Shown: one piece after another, positions 40,389 through 53,300 of the stretch
Layout of the letters: each line of letters opens with the position of its first letter
How positions within the stretch are numbered: position 1 is the stretch's first letter
Assembly: GCF_002100145.1 (NCBI RefSeq)
Contig: NZ_JXQD01000036.1
Coordinates: forward strand, 192,928-256,927
From: Vibrio sp. qd031
GTDB lineage: Bacteria > Pseudomonadota > Gammaproteobacteria > Enterobacterales > Vibrionaceae
Reading direction: 5' to 3'
Length of the DNA stretch: 64,000 nucleotides
The notes under the pieces: model-generated
The model's database searches: none
What the model was told of the DNA's origin: nothing
The model's input: only the letters and a program-made list of their open reading frames with translations
Translations under genes and position numbers: made by a program

Positions 40389-40469
40389 GTTAGGCCAATT
40401 CAGCCTAACGTCAAGCCAAAAAACAAAAAGGCAAGAAGATAACATCCTCTTACCTTTCAATCTCGGCTA

Positions 40470-42415
<1,946 letters not shown>

Positions 42416-45400
42416 TTACTGTGCTTGAACGCGCAATTCTGCGGCGCTGCGGCTTTGATGCCCAAGAAGGGTGCGTAAGTCTGCCGCTTTCGGTTTCACG
42501 AGGTGGAACTTTGGAATCCATTCATCAAAGTTTGCCAAAATAGTCTCGGCGTGGCTTGATTGCGTCAGTTCGAGATGCTGCGCGATGAGCCCTCTAAGAT
42601 GTTCTTGATGTATAGCCAACTCGTTCAGCGGTAATGATTCGACGGATTCGCCATTAACACGGCCCGAGAAATCACCATTCTCGTCTAACACGTATGCAAA
42701 CCCACCCGTCATACCCGCGCCAAAGTTCACCCCTGTGGCACCCAAAATCGCGACAATACCACCTGTCATATATTCGCACGCGTTGTCACCAGCGCCTTCT
42801 ACTACCGCAATGGTGCCCGAGTTTCGAACGCCAAAGCGCTCGCCCGCGCGGCCCGCAGCAAATAGCTTTCCACCTGTTGCACCGTACAAACAAGTGTTAC
42901 CAATGATGGTGGCTTCGTTACAGGCAAAGGTTGTCCCCGTATGAGGCTTGATGACAATCTTGCCACCTGCCATGCCTTTACCTACGTAGTCATTAGCGTC
43001 ACCGGTTAGTAACAGCTCTAGGCCACCGGCGTTCCAGACGCCAAACGACTGTCCTGCTGTGCCATTTAGGTGCACTTTAATCGGTGAGCCTGATACGCCT
43101 GCATTGCCATAGCGCTGAGCAATTTCACCCGATAAACGAGCACCCACCGAGCGGTCGGTATTGATCACATCATAGAATAGATTTAGTGACTCTTTAGCTT
43201 CTACAGCGGCAAGGGCATCGGAAACCATTTTTTGGTTTAATTCTGCGTTATCAAACGGTTGGTTAGGCTCAGTCCAAAACAGTGGGAAGTCTCCAGGTGA
43301 AACCGGCGCTTCCAGTATGTGAGACAAGTCCAGCTTAGACTGTTTTGCGGTTTTAACTTCAACGGCTTCTAGTAGGTCGGTACGACCTATAAGGTCAGTG
43401 AGCTTTTCAACGCCTAACTCAGCGAGCAGCTCTCTAACTTCATCGGCAAGGCCTGTGAAGTAGTTGATCACCATTTCTGGTAACCCTTTAAAGTACTCAT
43501 CTCGTAAGGTCTGGTCTTGGGTTGCAACACCGGTTGCACAGTTATTTAGGTGACAGATGCGAAGGAACTTACAGCCCATAGCGACCATAGGTGCGGTACC
43601 AAAGCCGAAGCTTTCGGCGCCCAAAATGGCCCCTTTAACCACATCCAGACCGGTTTTAAGACCGCCATCAACTTGCAGACGGATCTTATGTCGTAAGCCA
43701 TTCGCGACAAGCGCTTGCTGGGTTTCCGCAAGACCGAGCTCCCATGGGCTACCCGCATATTTCACCGAGGTGAGTGGGCTTGCAGCCGTTCCGCCGTCGT
43801 AGCCAGAAATGGTGATTAAATCGGCATAGGCTTTGGCAACGCCCGTTGCGATAGTGCCAACTCCAGGTTCTGAAACCAATTTAACCGACACCAAGGCTTT
43901 AGGGTTCACCTGCTTTAAGTCGAATATAAGCTGCGCCAAATCCTCAATCGAGTAAATATCGTGATGTGGGGGTGGGGATATTAGCGTAACCCCTTGCACT
44001 GAATAGCGAAGCTTGGCTATTTCAGCCGTAACCTTATGGCCAGGAAGCTGACCACCCTCACCGGGCTTTGCCCCTTGCGCGACTTTGATTTGCAGTACAT
44101 CGGCATTGGTTAAATAGTGCGGAGTCACACCAAATCGTCCCGATGCCACTTGCTTGATTCGAGAGTTTCGCTCGGTGCCAAAACGGCTTGGATCTTCGCC
44201 ACCCTCACCAGAGTTGGAGTAACCGCCAAGTCGGTTCATTGCGGTGGCTAGTGCTTGGTGCGCCTCTGGACTTAATGCGCCTATCGACATAGCGGCTGAG
44301 TCAAAGCGCTTAAACAACTCGGTATTAGGCTCTATTTGATCCAGCGCTAACGGTGAGTCGCTTTTCTTGAGTTGCATAAGGTCGCGAAGCATCGCCGCAG
44401 GTCGCGCATTCACATGCTTTGCGTACGTTTTATAGTCGGTGGCTTCACCGGTTTTAACCGCAGTTTGCAGTGTGGACACCACATCTGGGTTGTAGGCATG
44501 ATACTCACCACCATGAACGTATTTGAGTAACCCACCATGATCGATAGATTTACGTTTTGCCCAGGCTTTTCGAGATAGATTAAACAAATCCTGCTGGAAG
44601 TCCGCAAAATCGGCGCCTTGAATACGTGTTGTGACGCCTTTAAAACAGAGATCAACGACCGACTCGCTTAAGCCCACAGCCTCAAAAAGCTGCGAACAGC
44701 GGTAAGACGCAATCGTCGATATGCCCATTTTGGACATGATCTTGTATAACCCTTTATTGATGCCGCTTTGGTAATTTTGCATCACCTGACGGTAGCTTTT
44801 ATCTATCGCGCCATCGTCAATCACTTTGCCTAGAGTTTCGTAGGCCAAATAAGGGTAGATGGCGGTTGCACCAAAGCCGAGTAACACCGCAAATTGATGA
44901 GGGTCTCGCACCGAGCCCGTTTCTGCGATGATGTTGGCATCACAGCGAAGGTTTTCGTCAATTAGTCTAGTTTGCACCGCGCCTACAGCCATGGCCGCAG
45001 GAACAGGAAGGAGACCTTTCTGCAGTTCGCGATCCGATAATACCAGCAGTACGCTTCCTTGCTTGACGGCCGCGGTGGCTTTATCACAAACTTGATGGAT
45101 TGCCTGCTCTAAGTCTAGGTGTTGCGGATCATAGTTGATGTCGATGATGCTAGGTTGATAGTACTCCGTATCGAGCGTTAACAACTGCTGCATGTCGGAG
45201 TATAGGAGCACCGGAGAGTCGAAGGTGACTCGATGCGCGTGACCATCGGTTTCGTTAAACACATTCATCTCTTGGCCGATACTGGTCGCCAATGACATTA
45301 CGTGTTTTTCTCGCAATGGATCGATCGGCGGGTTCGTTACCTGAGCGAATTTCTGTCTAAAGTAATCAGTAACCAAACGTTCCTTAGAAGAGAGCACCGC

Positions 45401-46879
45401 CATTGGGGTATCGTCACCCATTGAGCCCGTTGCCTCTTGTCCCATATCCCCAAGCACTCGTAGAACCTGATCCACTTCTTCGTTTGACACAGCAAATTGC
45501 TTTTGGAAGGTTTTGAGTTGGTTTTCATCAAACACGCGCTCACCGACTTTATCGTCAGCAAGCTCAGAGAAGGGGGTTAAGCGTTTGACGTGCTCGTCCA
45601 TCCACGCTTTGTAGGGGTGGCGAGATTTTAAGTCGGCATCAATATCGTCTGAGTGCCACAGCTTGCCTTCGAGTGTATCAACAACCAAAAGCTCACCTGG
45701 GCCAACGCGGCCTTTTTCGGACACTTCATCGGGGGTGTAGTCCCAGATGCCTACTTCAGACGCAAGGGTAATAAAACCATCTTTAGTGATGACGTAGCGA
45801 GCCGGGCGTAAACCATTTCTATCTAAGTTACATGCGGCGTAGCGACCGTCAGACAAGACAATGCCAGCAGGGCCATCCCAAGGTTCCATGTGCTTAGAGT
45901 TAAAGTCATAAAAGGCTTTTAGCTCGTCGTCCATATCTGGGTGATTTTGCCACGCTGGCGGAACAAGCATGCGCATCGCTCGAAACAGATCCATACCACC
46001 GGCAAAAAACAGATCGAGCATATTATCTAGGCTTGATGAGTCTGAGCCTGATTCATTAACGAAAGGCGCAGCAGCTTGTAGATCAGGAATTAACGGGGTT
46101 TTGAATTTGTATGCTCGCGCTCGCGCCCACTGACGATTGCCTTCAATGGTATTGATCTCGCCATTGTGCGCCATGTACCTAAAGGGTTGAGCCAACGGCC
46201 ATTTTGGCGAGGTATTGGTTGAGAATCGTTGGTGGAACAGACAAATGGAAGATTCCATTCTGAGATCGGCCAAATCCAAATAAAAACGAGGCAAATCAGC
46301 GGGCATGCACAGCCCTTTGTAGACAATCACATTGGTTGAAAGGCTACAAACGTAAAACTCTTTGTCGTCGACCAATGCTTTTTCTATGCGTCGTCTTGCC
46401 ACATACAGGCGGCGCTCAATATCGCGCTCACTCCAACCCGCGGGGGCAGTGATAAATACTTGCTCAATATTTGGCAATGTCGTGAGTGCGATAGGCCCCA
46501 ATACTTCAGCATTGGTCGGCACTTCACGCCATCCAGCCACGGTGAAGGTTTCGGTTGCCAGTTCTCGATTCACAACGTCTCGAGAATGATGCGCTTTGGT
46601 GGTGTCCGTGCTGGTAAATATCATACCTACGGCATATTGCTTACCAAGCTTTATACCACCTTCTTCGGCGACTAAGCGTAAGTAGCTGTCTGGTTTTTGC
46701 AGTAATAAACCACAACCATCACCGGTTTTACCATCGGCATTAATGCCGCCACGGTGGGTCATGCGATCGAGGGCTGAAATCGCTGTTCTGACTAACTTGT
46801 GGCTTGGTTGCCCTTGCATATGGGCGATGAGGCCAAATCCACAGTTGTCTTTCTCGAGCGTGGGATCGTAAAGAGCCAT
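42416..46879 (-). CDS. gltB: Glutamate synthase (NADPH) large subunit GltB, enterobacterial type
   Basis: GltB makes two glutamates from glutamine and 2-oxoglutarate, the main ammonium assimilation route at low nitrogen. The 1487-residue protein has an N-terminal Ntn amidotransferase domain whose nucleophile is Cys13 (KDNCGFGL), exposed by propeptide removal; a central domain; the FMN/[3Fe-4S] synthase domain with [11 protein letters not shown], the [11 protein letters not shown] loop and [16 protein letters not shown]; and the C-terminal beta-helix with repeated Gly-rich turns. The propeptide is shorter than in E. coli GltB. It is followed by its own gltD. Confidence 0.97.
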   Translation of the reverse strand: MALYDPTLEKDNCGFGLIAHMQGQPSHKLVRTAISALDRMTHRGGINADGKTGDGCGLLLQKPDSYLRLVAEEGGIKLGKQYAVGMIFTSTDTTKAHHSRDVVNRELATETFTVAGWREVPTNAEVLGPIALTTLPNIEQVFITAPAGWSERDIERRLYVARRRIEKALVDDKEFYVCSLSTNVIVYKGLCMPADLPRFYLDLADLRMESSICLFHQRFSTNTSPKWPLAQPFRYMAHNGEINTIEGNRQWARARAYKFKTPLIPDLQAAAPFVNESGSDSSSLDNMLDLFFAGGMDLFRAMRMLVPPAWQNHPDMDDELKAFYDFNSKHMEPWDGPAGIVLSDGRYAACNLDRNGLRPARYVITKDGFITLASEVGIWDYTPDEVSEKGRVGPGELLVVDTLEGKLWHSDDIDADLKSRHPYKAWMDEHVKRLTPFSELADDKVGERVFDENQLKTFQKQFAVSNEEVDQVLRVLGDMGQEATGSMGDDTPMAVLSSKERLVTDYFRQKFAQVTNPPIDPLREKHVMSLATSIGQEMNVFNETDGHAHRVTFDSPVLLYSDMQQLLTLDTEYYQPSIIDINYDPQHLDLEQAIHQVCDKATAAVKQGSVLLVLSDRELQKGLLPVPAAMAVGAVQTRLIDENLRCDANIIAETGSVRDPHQFAVLLGFGATAIYPYLAYETLGKVIDDGAIDKSYRQVMQNYQSGINKGLYKIMSKMGISTIASYRCSQLFEAVGLSESVVDLCFKGVTTRIQGADFADFQQDLFNLSRKAWAKRKSIDHGGLLKYVHGGEYHAYNPDVVSTLQTAVKTGEATDYKTYAKHVNARPAAMLRDLMQLKKSDSPLALDQIEPNTELFKRFDSAAMSIGALSPEAHQALATAMNRLGGYSNSGEGGEDPSRFGTERNSRIKQVASGRFGVTPHYLTNADVLQIKVAQGAKPGEGGQLPGHKVTAEIAKLRYSVQGVTLISPPPHHDIYSIEDLAQLIFDLKQVNPKALVSVKLVSEPGVGTIATGVAKAYADLITISGYDGGTAASPLTSVKYAGSPWELGLAETQQALVANGLRHKIRLQVDGGLKTGLDVVKGAILGAESFGFGTAPMVAMGCKFLRICHLNNCATGVATQDQTLRDEYFKGLPEMVINYFTGLADEVRELLAELGVEKLTDLIGRTDLLEAVEVKTAKQSKLDLSHILEAPVSPGDFPLFWTEPNQPFDNAELNQKMVSDALAAVEAKESLNLFYDVINTDRSVGARLSGEIAQRYGNAGVSGSPIKVHLNGTAGQSFGVWNAGGLELLLTGDANDYVGKGMAGGKIVIKPHTGTTFACNEATIIGNTCLYGATGGKLFAAGRAGERFGVRNSGTIAVVEGAGDNACEYMTGGIVAILGATGVNFGAGMTGGFAYVLDENGDFSGRVNGESVESLPLNELAIHQEHLRGLIAQHLELTQSSHAETILANFDEWIPKFHLVKPKAADLRTLLGHQSRSAAELRVQAQ

Positions 46880-47301
46880 TGCTTTACTCCTTTTGCAACT
46901 TGTCTTTGCTCTGTCTTCCTGACAGATACTCTTTGAATTTTGACGAACTAAATTCTAATTTTTATCATCCTGATATGACTATTTATTTAACATTTTACTC
47001 AAGTTTTATTATCAGGGATTTGACAAAGTATAAGGAAATGACGCAAAGGTCAAGGTGGCTTTGATAGAGGTTAGTAAAGCAGTAGTTGGTATAAAAAGTC
47101 TCTTAGATTGCTATATTTCGATTAGGTTTTAGTGATAAAGAATAGACCCAATCAGAACATTGTTTCGTTTTTACCCGATCGATGTTGATGCTTGGCAAGT
47201 CGATACATCAACAGTCAAACGGGTAAAAATTGTTACGGCCTAACGAGCACTATAAATGAGCACTTGCTGTTTAGATGATTAATGCTTTATTCGCGATGAC
47301 A
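46880..47301. other. Intergenic region upstream of gltB with a nested inverted repeat
   Basis: This 422-base gap separates gltB from the unknown lipoprotein gene; both are on the minus strand. It must hold the gltB promoter, but no clear -35/-10 pair or Lrp site was found. The notable feature is a nested perfect inverted repeat: TTTTTACCCG (47168-47177) with CGGGTAAAAA (47220-47229), and inside it TGTTGATG (47183-47190) with CATCAACA (47206-47213). It lies 72 bases past the lipoprotein stop and lacks a T tail on the transcribed side. No gene was seen. Confidence 0.6.
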
Positions 47302-48627
47302 TTATTCTCGATAGAAAAACAAGATTTCCTCATTTCCATCTTCAATGACTGTCAACTGCAAAACGTTGTTCTCTACGACAACATAGAGTTCATCACCGTT
47401 CGTATTATCAACAAAACTAGATAAGCCGACCGCACCATTCAGGTCTCTAAACTCAGGATCCGGGATCGACACTGTTAATCGATTGTTAGATTCGTCAAGA
47501 GTGTATAAGCCCCATTCCAGGCCGTTTAATTCGTGAGGGTTATCGGCATTTTCAGGATCTAGGTCGACTTCTGCATGAACGTAACTCCCATCATCTAGAA
47601 AGGTAATAGACAAAAGCTCATTTTCTGTCGTTTGATTGAACCATGTACCTGTCAATCCAACATTCTCAACTTTCGTAAATTCACGCGTGTACACCTCGAC
47701 CTCTTGACCAGATTCATAATCGGTAATAGTAAAAGTGATTTGGCTCGGTGTTGGGTAGCTTATTTTGATGGTTTCACCATCCAAATCGCTTGTGTTGGAA
47801 ACATCTGAATCACTCACTACACCTGTGAGTCCGGTATTATCATTTTGATCGAGCATATTGCCACCAGGAACAGGATATAAATACCCAGTCGAAGTGACTT
47901 TATAGTTGCCCCATTCGAGCCCATTGTATTCATCAGGCCCCTGCTCAGTTTGATATTGGACATACGTACCATCAGAATAGAAGGTGAACATGAGTAAACC
48001 ATCAGTGTTGCTGCTAAATTGACCTAACCACGTGCCGACAAATGGACCATTAAGAATACCGTAATGGTGCAAGCTTTCCGTGAAGTGGGCAATAGCATCG
48101 TTTTTTTCGACAAGGTTTCCATTGTTGCCACCGACTTTAGCGACTAGGGCCATAACTTCACTATTGTTTTCAAACACCGTCTCAGGAACCGAAAAGTCAA
48201 TGTATTCAGATGCGGCTTCTTTTGCAGCGCCGGTTATCGTAATGCCGTTTGTGGGATCACCATCGCCATCGAGCGACTGCAAGAGACGAAGAATATTAGA
48301 GACTACAGCAGATTGTTCATCTCGATTATTTGCCAGATCCAACGGTGTGAGTACTGTTTTAGCAGGTACTGATTGAAAGACGATATTTCCGATGGAAAAT
48401 TCGACTGTTTCTCCATCTAAATATTTAAATTGTCCGCTCTGATCGGTTACACCTTTTTGAGTCTCTGTGTTGTAATCAATATTGATCACTGCAGAATCAA
48501 TGAGTTTACCGGTAAAAGTTGATGTTTCCGTTGTTCCCGGAGTGGATTGGACTGTTGGCGAATCCGAGCCTCCACAACCTATAAGTACACTTGCGACGCA
48601 TAAAAATACCAACGTATATCTAGCCAT
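47302..48627 (-). CDS. Lipoprotein with duplicated C-terminal beta domain, unknown
   Basis: The 441-residue protein has a lipoprotein signal with lipobox LIGC (Cys18) followed by Gly-Gly-Ser-Asp and a Thr/Ser-rich linker. The next part (residues about 40-110, FTGKLIDSAVINIDYNTETQ and FKYLDGETVEFSIGNIVF) resembles a domain common in marine bacterial surface lipoproteins. The C-terminal half holds two related repeats of about 100 residues, each with GTW, a DGTYV/DGSYV strand, E(Y/L)NGLEWG and a later GL(T/S) turn. Acidic overall. Probably outer-membrane anchored; function unknown. Confidence 0.75.
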   Translation of the reverse strand: MARYTLVFLCVASVLIGCGGSDSPTVQSTPGTTETSTFTGKLIDSAVINIDYNTETQKGVTDQSGQFKYLDGETVEFSIGNIVFQSVPAKTVLTPLDLANNRDEQSAVVSNILRLLQSLDGDGDPTNGITITGAAKEAASEYIDFSVPETVFENNSEVMALVAKVGGNNGNLVEKNDAIAHFTESLHHYGILNGPFVGTWLGQFSSNTDGLLMFTFYSDGTYVQYQTEQGPDEYNGLEWGNYKVTSTGYLYPVPGGNMLDQNDNTGLTGVVSDSDVSNTSDLDGETIKISYPTPSQITFTITDYESGQEVEVYTREFTKVENVGLTGTWFNQTTENELLSITFLDDGSYVHAEVDLDPENADNPHELNGLEWGLYTLDESNNRLTVSIPDPEFRDLNGAVGLSSFVDNTNGDELYVVVENNVLQLTVIEDGNEEILFFYRE

Positions 48628-48864
48628 ACTAAGCTCCTAGACGTTAATAGCAATCTAAAATACGACCCATTGTATTTATCCAAATGGCGATCCACTTTCA
48701 ATGATACACAAGAGGTCCGATGTGTTGTTGGTGCGATTTGAGTATATTTAAGTACCACCAAAGGGGTGTCTCAAATTTGAGAATTAAATGTTTTCGTTTG
48801 ATTTTTGGTTGCACTATGGGAAACAAAGTTTTTTCTTGCGTTCTTCATTTGCAATGTATTTCAT

Positions 48865-48893
48865 AAAAAAAGGCCAGCACTTTCGTGCTGGCC
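48865..48893 (-). terminator. Rho-independent terminator of the second gltBD operon
   Basis: GGCCAGCAC (48872-48880), loop TTTC and GTGCTGGCC (48885-48893) form a perfect nine-base-pair stem; on the minus strand it is followed by seven T residues. It lies 32 bases after the stop of the second small subunit. The remaining bases up to 48628 show no gene. Confidence 0.93.
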
Positions 48894-48924
48894 AACAATA
48901 AAGTTTGGAAGGAAACTTTATCGA

Positions 48925-50397
48925 TTAGCTCGCGGATAGCATCAACGAGTCCGCTTTCGCTTCTAGCTTGGTGTTCCCCATGAGGTAGGCATCGACGGTG
49001 CGAGCACACTCACGGCCTTCGTTAATACAACGAACCACCAATGATTGACCTGTACGCATGTCACCTGCGGCGAATACGCCTTCTTGGTTTGTGGCAAAGT
49101 CCGTCGTCGCTACGTTGCCGCGCTCATCCAGTGCGATGTCAAGCTGCGCAAGTACACCGGTTGGTTCTGGGTGTAAGAAGCCCATCGCTAGGAACGCCAT
49201 GTCACAAGGGAGTACGCGTTCACTGCCAGCCACTTCGACAAAGTTAGGGCGCTGGCCTTCTTCGGCTTCTTCCCAAGTGATGTCAGCAATACGAAGACCA
49301 GTCACTTCACCTTTGTCGTTACCAATAAACTCTTTAGTCAGAATATTCCAATGACGGTCCACACCTTCCTCGTGAGAGGTTGAGGTACGAAGAATCATTG
49401 GGTACTGCGGCCACGGCATGTTAGCAGGGCGCTTTTCTGGAGGCATTGGCATGATTTCAACTTGCGTGATGCTTGCTGCACCATGACGGTTAGAGGTACC
49501 CACACAGTCAGAGCCTGTATCACCACCACCGATCACAACAACGTGCTTACCTTTGGCGTGGATCTCTTCTGTTTTAAGATCCATGTCGTTAGCGCGGCGG
49601 TTGTTTTGACCCAAAAATTGCATCGCAAAGTAGACGCCTTTGTTGTCACGCCCTGGAATTGGCAGGTCGCGAGGCACAGTAGAGCCACCCGTCAGCAACA
49701 CTACATCAAACTCCTGACGAAGCTGCGCGGCGTTGACATCGACACCGATGTGCTGATTGACTTTAAACTCTACGCCCGCTTCGGCCATCAGGTTGATCTT
49801 ACGATCAATCACTTCCATGCTGAGTTTGAAATCAGGAATACCGAAGCGCAATAGACCGCCAACTTTTTCATCGCGTTCAAATACTGTCACGCTGTGGCCA
49901 GCGCTATTGAGCTGCTCTGCAGCAGACAAACCAGCAGGTCCCGAACCGATGATCGCGACGGTTTTACCCGTACGTGAACGAGGCGTTTTTGGTTTTGCAT
50001 AGCCTTCACGGTATGCGGTTTCAACAATCGTCTTTTCAATATTACAGATTGTGATTGGATCTTGGTTAATCCCTAACACACATGAGCTTTCACAAGGTGC
50101 TGGGCAAACGCGACCCGTAAACTCTGGGAAGTTATTGGTCGAGCTTAGAATGTTCCAAGCTTCTTCCCAGCTGTCGCGGTAAACCGCGTCATTAAACTCA
50201 GGAATGATGTTACCAATCGGGCAGCCGTTATGACAAAACGGTACACCACAATCCATACATCGAGAGGCTTGAGTATTGATCTTCGCGCCAAACTCTTCGT
50301 TTAACACAAACTCTTTGTTGTGCTTGATACGCTCAGCCGGATCCACCTTCTGTGGCAGTTCACGACCATGCTCTAAAAATCCAGTAGGCTTACCCAT
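48925..50397 (-). CDS. Glutamate synthase small subunit, second type
   Basis: The 490-residue protein is a GltD paralogue that begins MGKPTGFLEHGRELPQKVDP, the form found in Pseudomonas, Bacillus and plant-type NADPH/NADH GOGAT rather than the enterobacterial one. Cluster ligands are Cys47, 50, 55, 59 and Cys98, 102, 106. FAD binding is at VAIIGSGPAGLSAAEQL; NAD(P)H binding at VVVIGGGDTGSDCVGTS. Its ATG overlaps the stop of the large subunit by one base, so translation is coupled. Compared with the first pair it probably differs in cofactor or expression. Confidence 0.94.
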   Translation of the reverse strand: MGKPTGFLEHGRELPQKVDPAERIKHNKEFVLNEEFGAKINTQASRCMDCGVPFCHNGCPIGNIIPEFNDAVYRDSWEEAWNILSSTNNFPEFTGRVCPAPCESSCVLGINQDPITICNIEKTIVETAYREGYAKPKTPRSRTGKTVAIIGSGPAGLSAAEQLNSAGHSVTVFERDEKVGGLLRFGIPDFKLSMEVIDRKINLMAEAGVEFKVNQHIGVDVNAAQLRQEFDVVLLTGGSTVPRDLPIPGRDNKGVYFAMQFLGQNNRRANDMDLKTEEIHAKGKHVVVIGGGDTGSDCVGTSNRHGAASITQVEIMPMPPEKRPANMPWPQYPMILRTSTSHEEGVDRHWNILTKEFIGNDKGEVTGLRIADITWEEAEEGQRPNFVEVAGSERVLPCDMAFLAMGFLHPEPTGVLAQLDIALDERGNVATTDFATNQEGVFAAGDMRTGQSLVVRCINEGRECARTVDAYLMGNTKLEAKADSLMLSAS

Positions 50398-53300
50398 TAC
50401 ACTGCCTCCGCTTCAGTTTGTTCCGCTTGTTCTTTACGTTTTTGTAGCACTGCTTTGTAGTCGCGTGGCATAACTTTTACCATCGACGCGAGGCTTTGCT
50501 CAAAGTTGTCTAAGAACGATTTCGCGACGTCACTTCCTGTGAACTCCACGTGTTTTGTGAGCATATCGAGAAGCAGGTCTTTGTCTTCTTGCTCGATAGG
50601 ATCTAGGTCGACCAGTTCTGGGTTAAGTTTGGATTCAAAGTCACCAGACTTGTCCCACACGTAAGCGACACCGCCACTCATACCGGCTGCAAAGTTGCGT
50701 CCAGTAGAGCCAAGGATGATTGCTGCACCACCGGTCATGTACTCACAGCCGTGATCACCCACCCCTTCTACAACCACTTTGGCACCAGAGTTACGCACAC
50801 AGAAGCGCTCACCTGCCATACCGCGAATGAACGACTCACCCGAGGTTGCGCCATAGAAGCAGACGTTACCTACTACAATGTTGTCTTCAGGAACGATGGT
50901 CGACTGGCTGTCTGGGTAGAGCACCAATGTGCCGCCTGATAAGCCTTTGCCCCAGTAGTCGTTTGCGTCACCTTCGACTTCAAACTTCACGCCTTTAGCC
51001 AAGAATGCACCAAAAGATTGACCTGCAGAGCCCGTAAACTTCACCTGCATTGGTTGAGGTAAGCCTTGGTCTTTATAGACCTTAGAAATCTCATTCGACA
51101 ACATGGTACCCGCAGAGCGGTCAGTGTTGATGATTGGGAAATCGGCTGTCACCGCTTCACCTTTCTCAAGGGCAGGAATAGCTGCTTGGATCAGCTTGCG
51201 ATCCAAAACCTCTTCCAGGTTATGGTTTTGCTCTATTTGGTTGTACACGCCGTCTTCTTCACGTGCCTGCTCAATGTGCAGGACAGGTGTAAGATCGAGG
51301 TTTTTGTATTTCCAGTGACCAATATCGCTGCGCACTTTCAGCTTGTGTGACTGACCAACCATCTCATCGATGGTGCGGTAACCAAGCTCTGCCATGATTT
51401 CACGCAGACCTTCAGCCATGTACTGGAAGAACGTTACTACATCTTCTACGCGGCCATCAAAGCGCTCACGCAATGTTTTGTTTTGTGTCGCAATACCTAC
51501 TGGGCAGGTGTTCTTATGACACTTACGCATCATGATACAGCCTTCAACAACCAGCGCTGCTGTTGCCACCCCCCATTCTTCTGCACCAAGCAGAGTCGCA
51601 ACGGCAAGGTCACGAGGGGTTTTCATTTGGCCGTCAGACTGAACCACAATACGGTTACGCAGACCATTTTTTAGAAGCGTTTGATGCGTTTCAGCAAGAC
51701 CAAGTTCCCATGGCAGACCAGTGTGTCGAATTGACGACATAGGAGATGCACCTGTACCACCGTCAAATCCGGCAATCAGTACCACATCGGCTTTTGCTTT
51801 TGCAACGCCCGATGCGATGGTGCCGACACCTGCTTCAGAGACGAGTTTTACGTTAACACGGCCTGAGCGGTTCGCGTTTTTCAAGTCGTAGATCAGCTGA
51901 GCCAAATCTTCGATAGAGTAAATATCGTGATGCGGTGGTGGCGAAATCAAGCCAACGCCTGGGGTCGAGTGACGTGTTGCACCGATCCAGTCATCCACTT
52001 TGTCACCCGGTAGCTGCCCACCTTCACCTGGCTTTGCACCTTGCGCCATTTTAATCTGAATTTCGTCAGAGTTGGTTAGGTAGTAAGAGGTAACACCAAA
52101 TCGGCCAGATGCGACCTGCTTAATAGCAGAGCGTTCCCAGTCACCGTTTTCTTTACGTTCGAAACGTGCTGGATCTTCACCACCTTCCCCCGAGTTGGAT
52201 TTCGCGCCAATGCGGTTCATCGCAACGGCAAGCGTTGAGTGCGCTTCGTACGAGATTGAACCAAACGACATCGCACCTGTTGCAAAGCGCTTCAAAATGC
52301 TTTCAATTGGCTCCACTTCTTCCAGTGGGATAGAACCTGCTGGGTTCTTCACAAAATCCAATTGGCTACGCAATGTTGCAGCGTTGTCGCCTTGCGCGTC
52401 GACGGCATGTGCGTATTGCTTGAACTGAGCGTAATTCTTTTCGCGTGTCGATTGCTGCAACAGAGAAATCGTTTCTGGATTGAACAGGTGTTTCTCACCA
52501 CGTTGTTTCCATTGATATACGCCGCCAACATCCAATACATTGACTGGGATTTCGCGTGTTGGGTAACCCACACGGTGACGCACTAATACTTCTTTAGCGA
52601 TGTCATCGATGGTCAAACCCTGAATACGAGAAACCGTACCCGTAAAGTATTTATCAACAACCGGCTTGCTGATACCCAGTGCTTCAAAAATTTGTGCACC
52701 GTGGTAAGACTGCAAGGTTGAAATACCCATCTTAGAGAAAATCTTAAGCAGGCCGCCGTTAACCGCTTTACGGTAGTTGTCGAACAACACACGAGGATCG
52801 GCTTCTGGATCGAGTTTCTTCTTAGTTTGCAGATCCCTAATGGTTTCGATCACAAGGTAAGGGTTTACTGCGTTGGCACCGTAACCAATTAAAGTTGCGA
52901 AATGGTGCGTTTCACGCGCGTCACCCGTCTCTACGACGATGTCACATTTAGCACGTAATCCTTTACGAATTAGGTGGTGATGGACCGCGCCTACGGCCAG
53001 CATTGCTGGGATAGCCGCGTGGTTAGAGTTTACTGCTCGGTCAGTCAGCAAGATAATCGAGTAGCCATCGACCACTGCATCTTCAGCGTATTGGCAAATA
53101 CGTTTTAGAGCGCGCTCTAGACGGCCAGTGTCTTCATTAGCCTGGAAAACAATATCTAAGGTTTTTGCCTGCAAGTGCTCGTTATCGATCGCACGCAGTT
53201 TTTCAAGCTCTGAGTTAGCCAGTACTGGCGACTCTAGCTCTACTTTTTGACAATGCTCTGGGGTTTCAGTGAGCAGGTTTTGGTCCTTACCTAGATAGGT

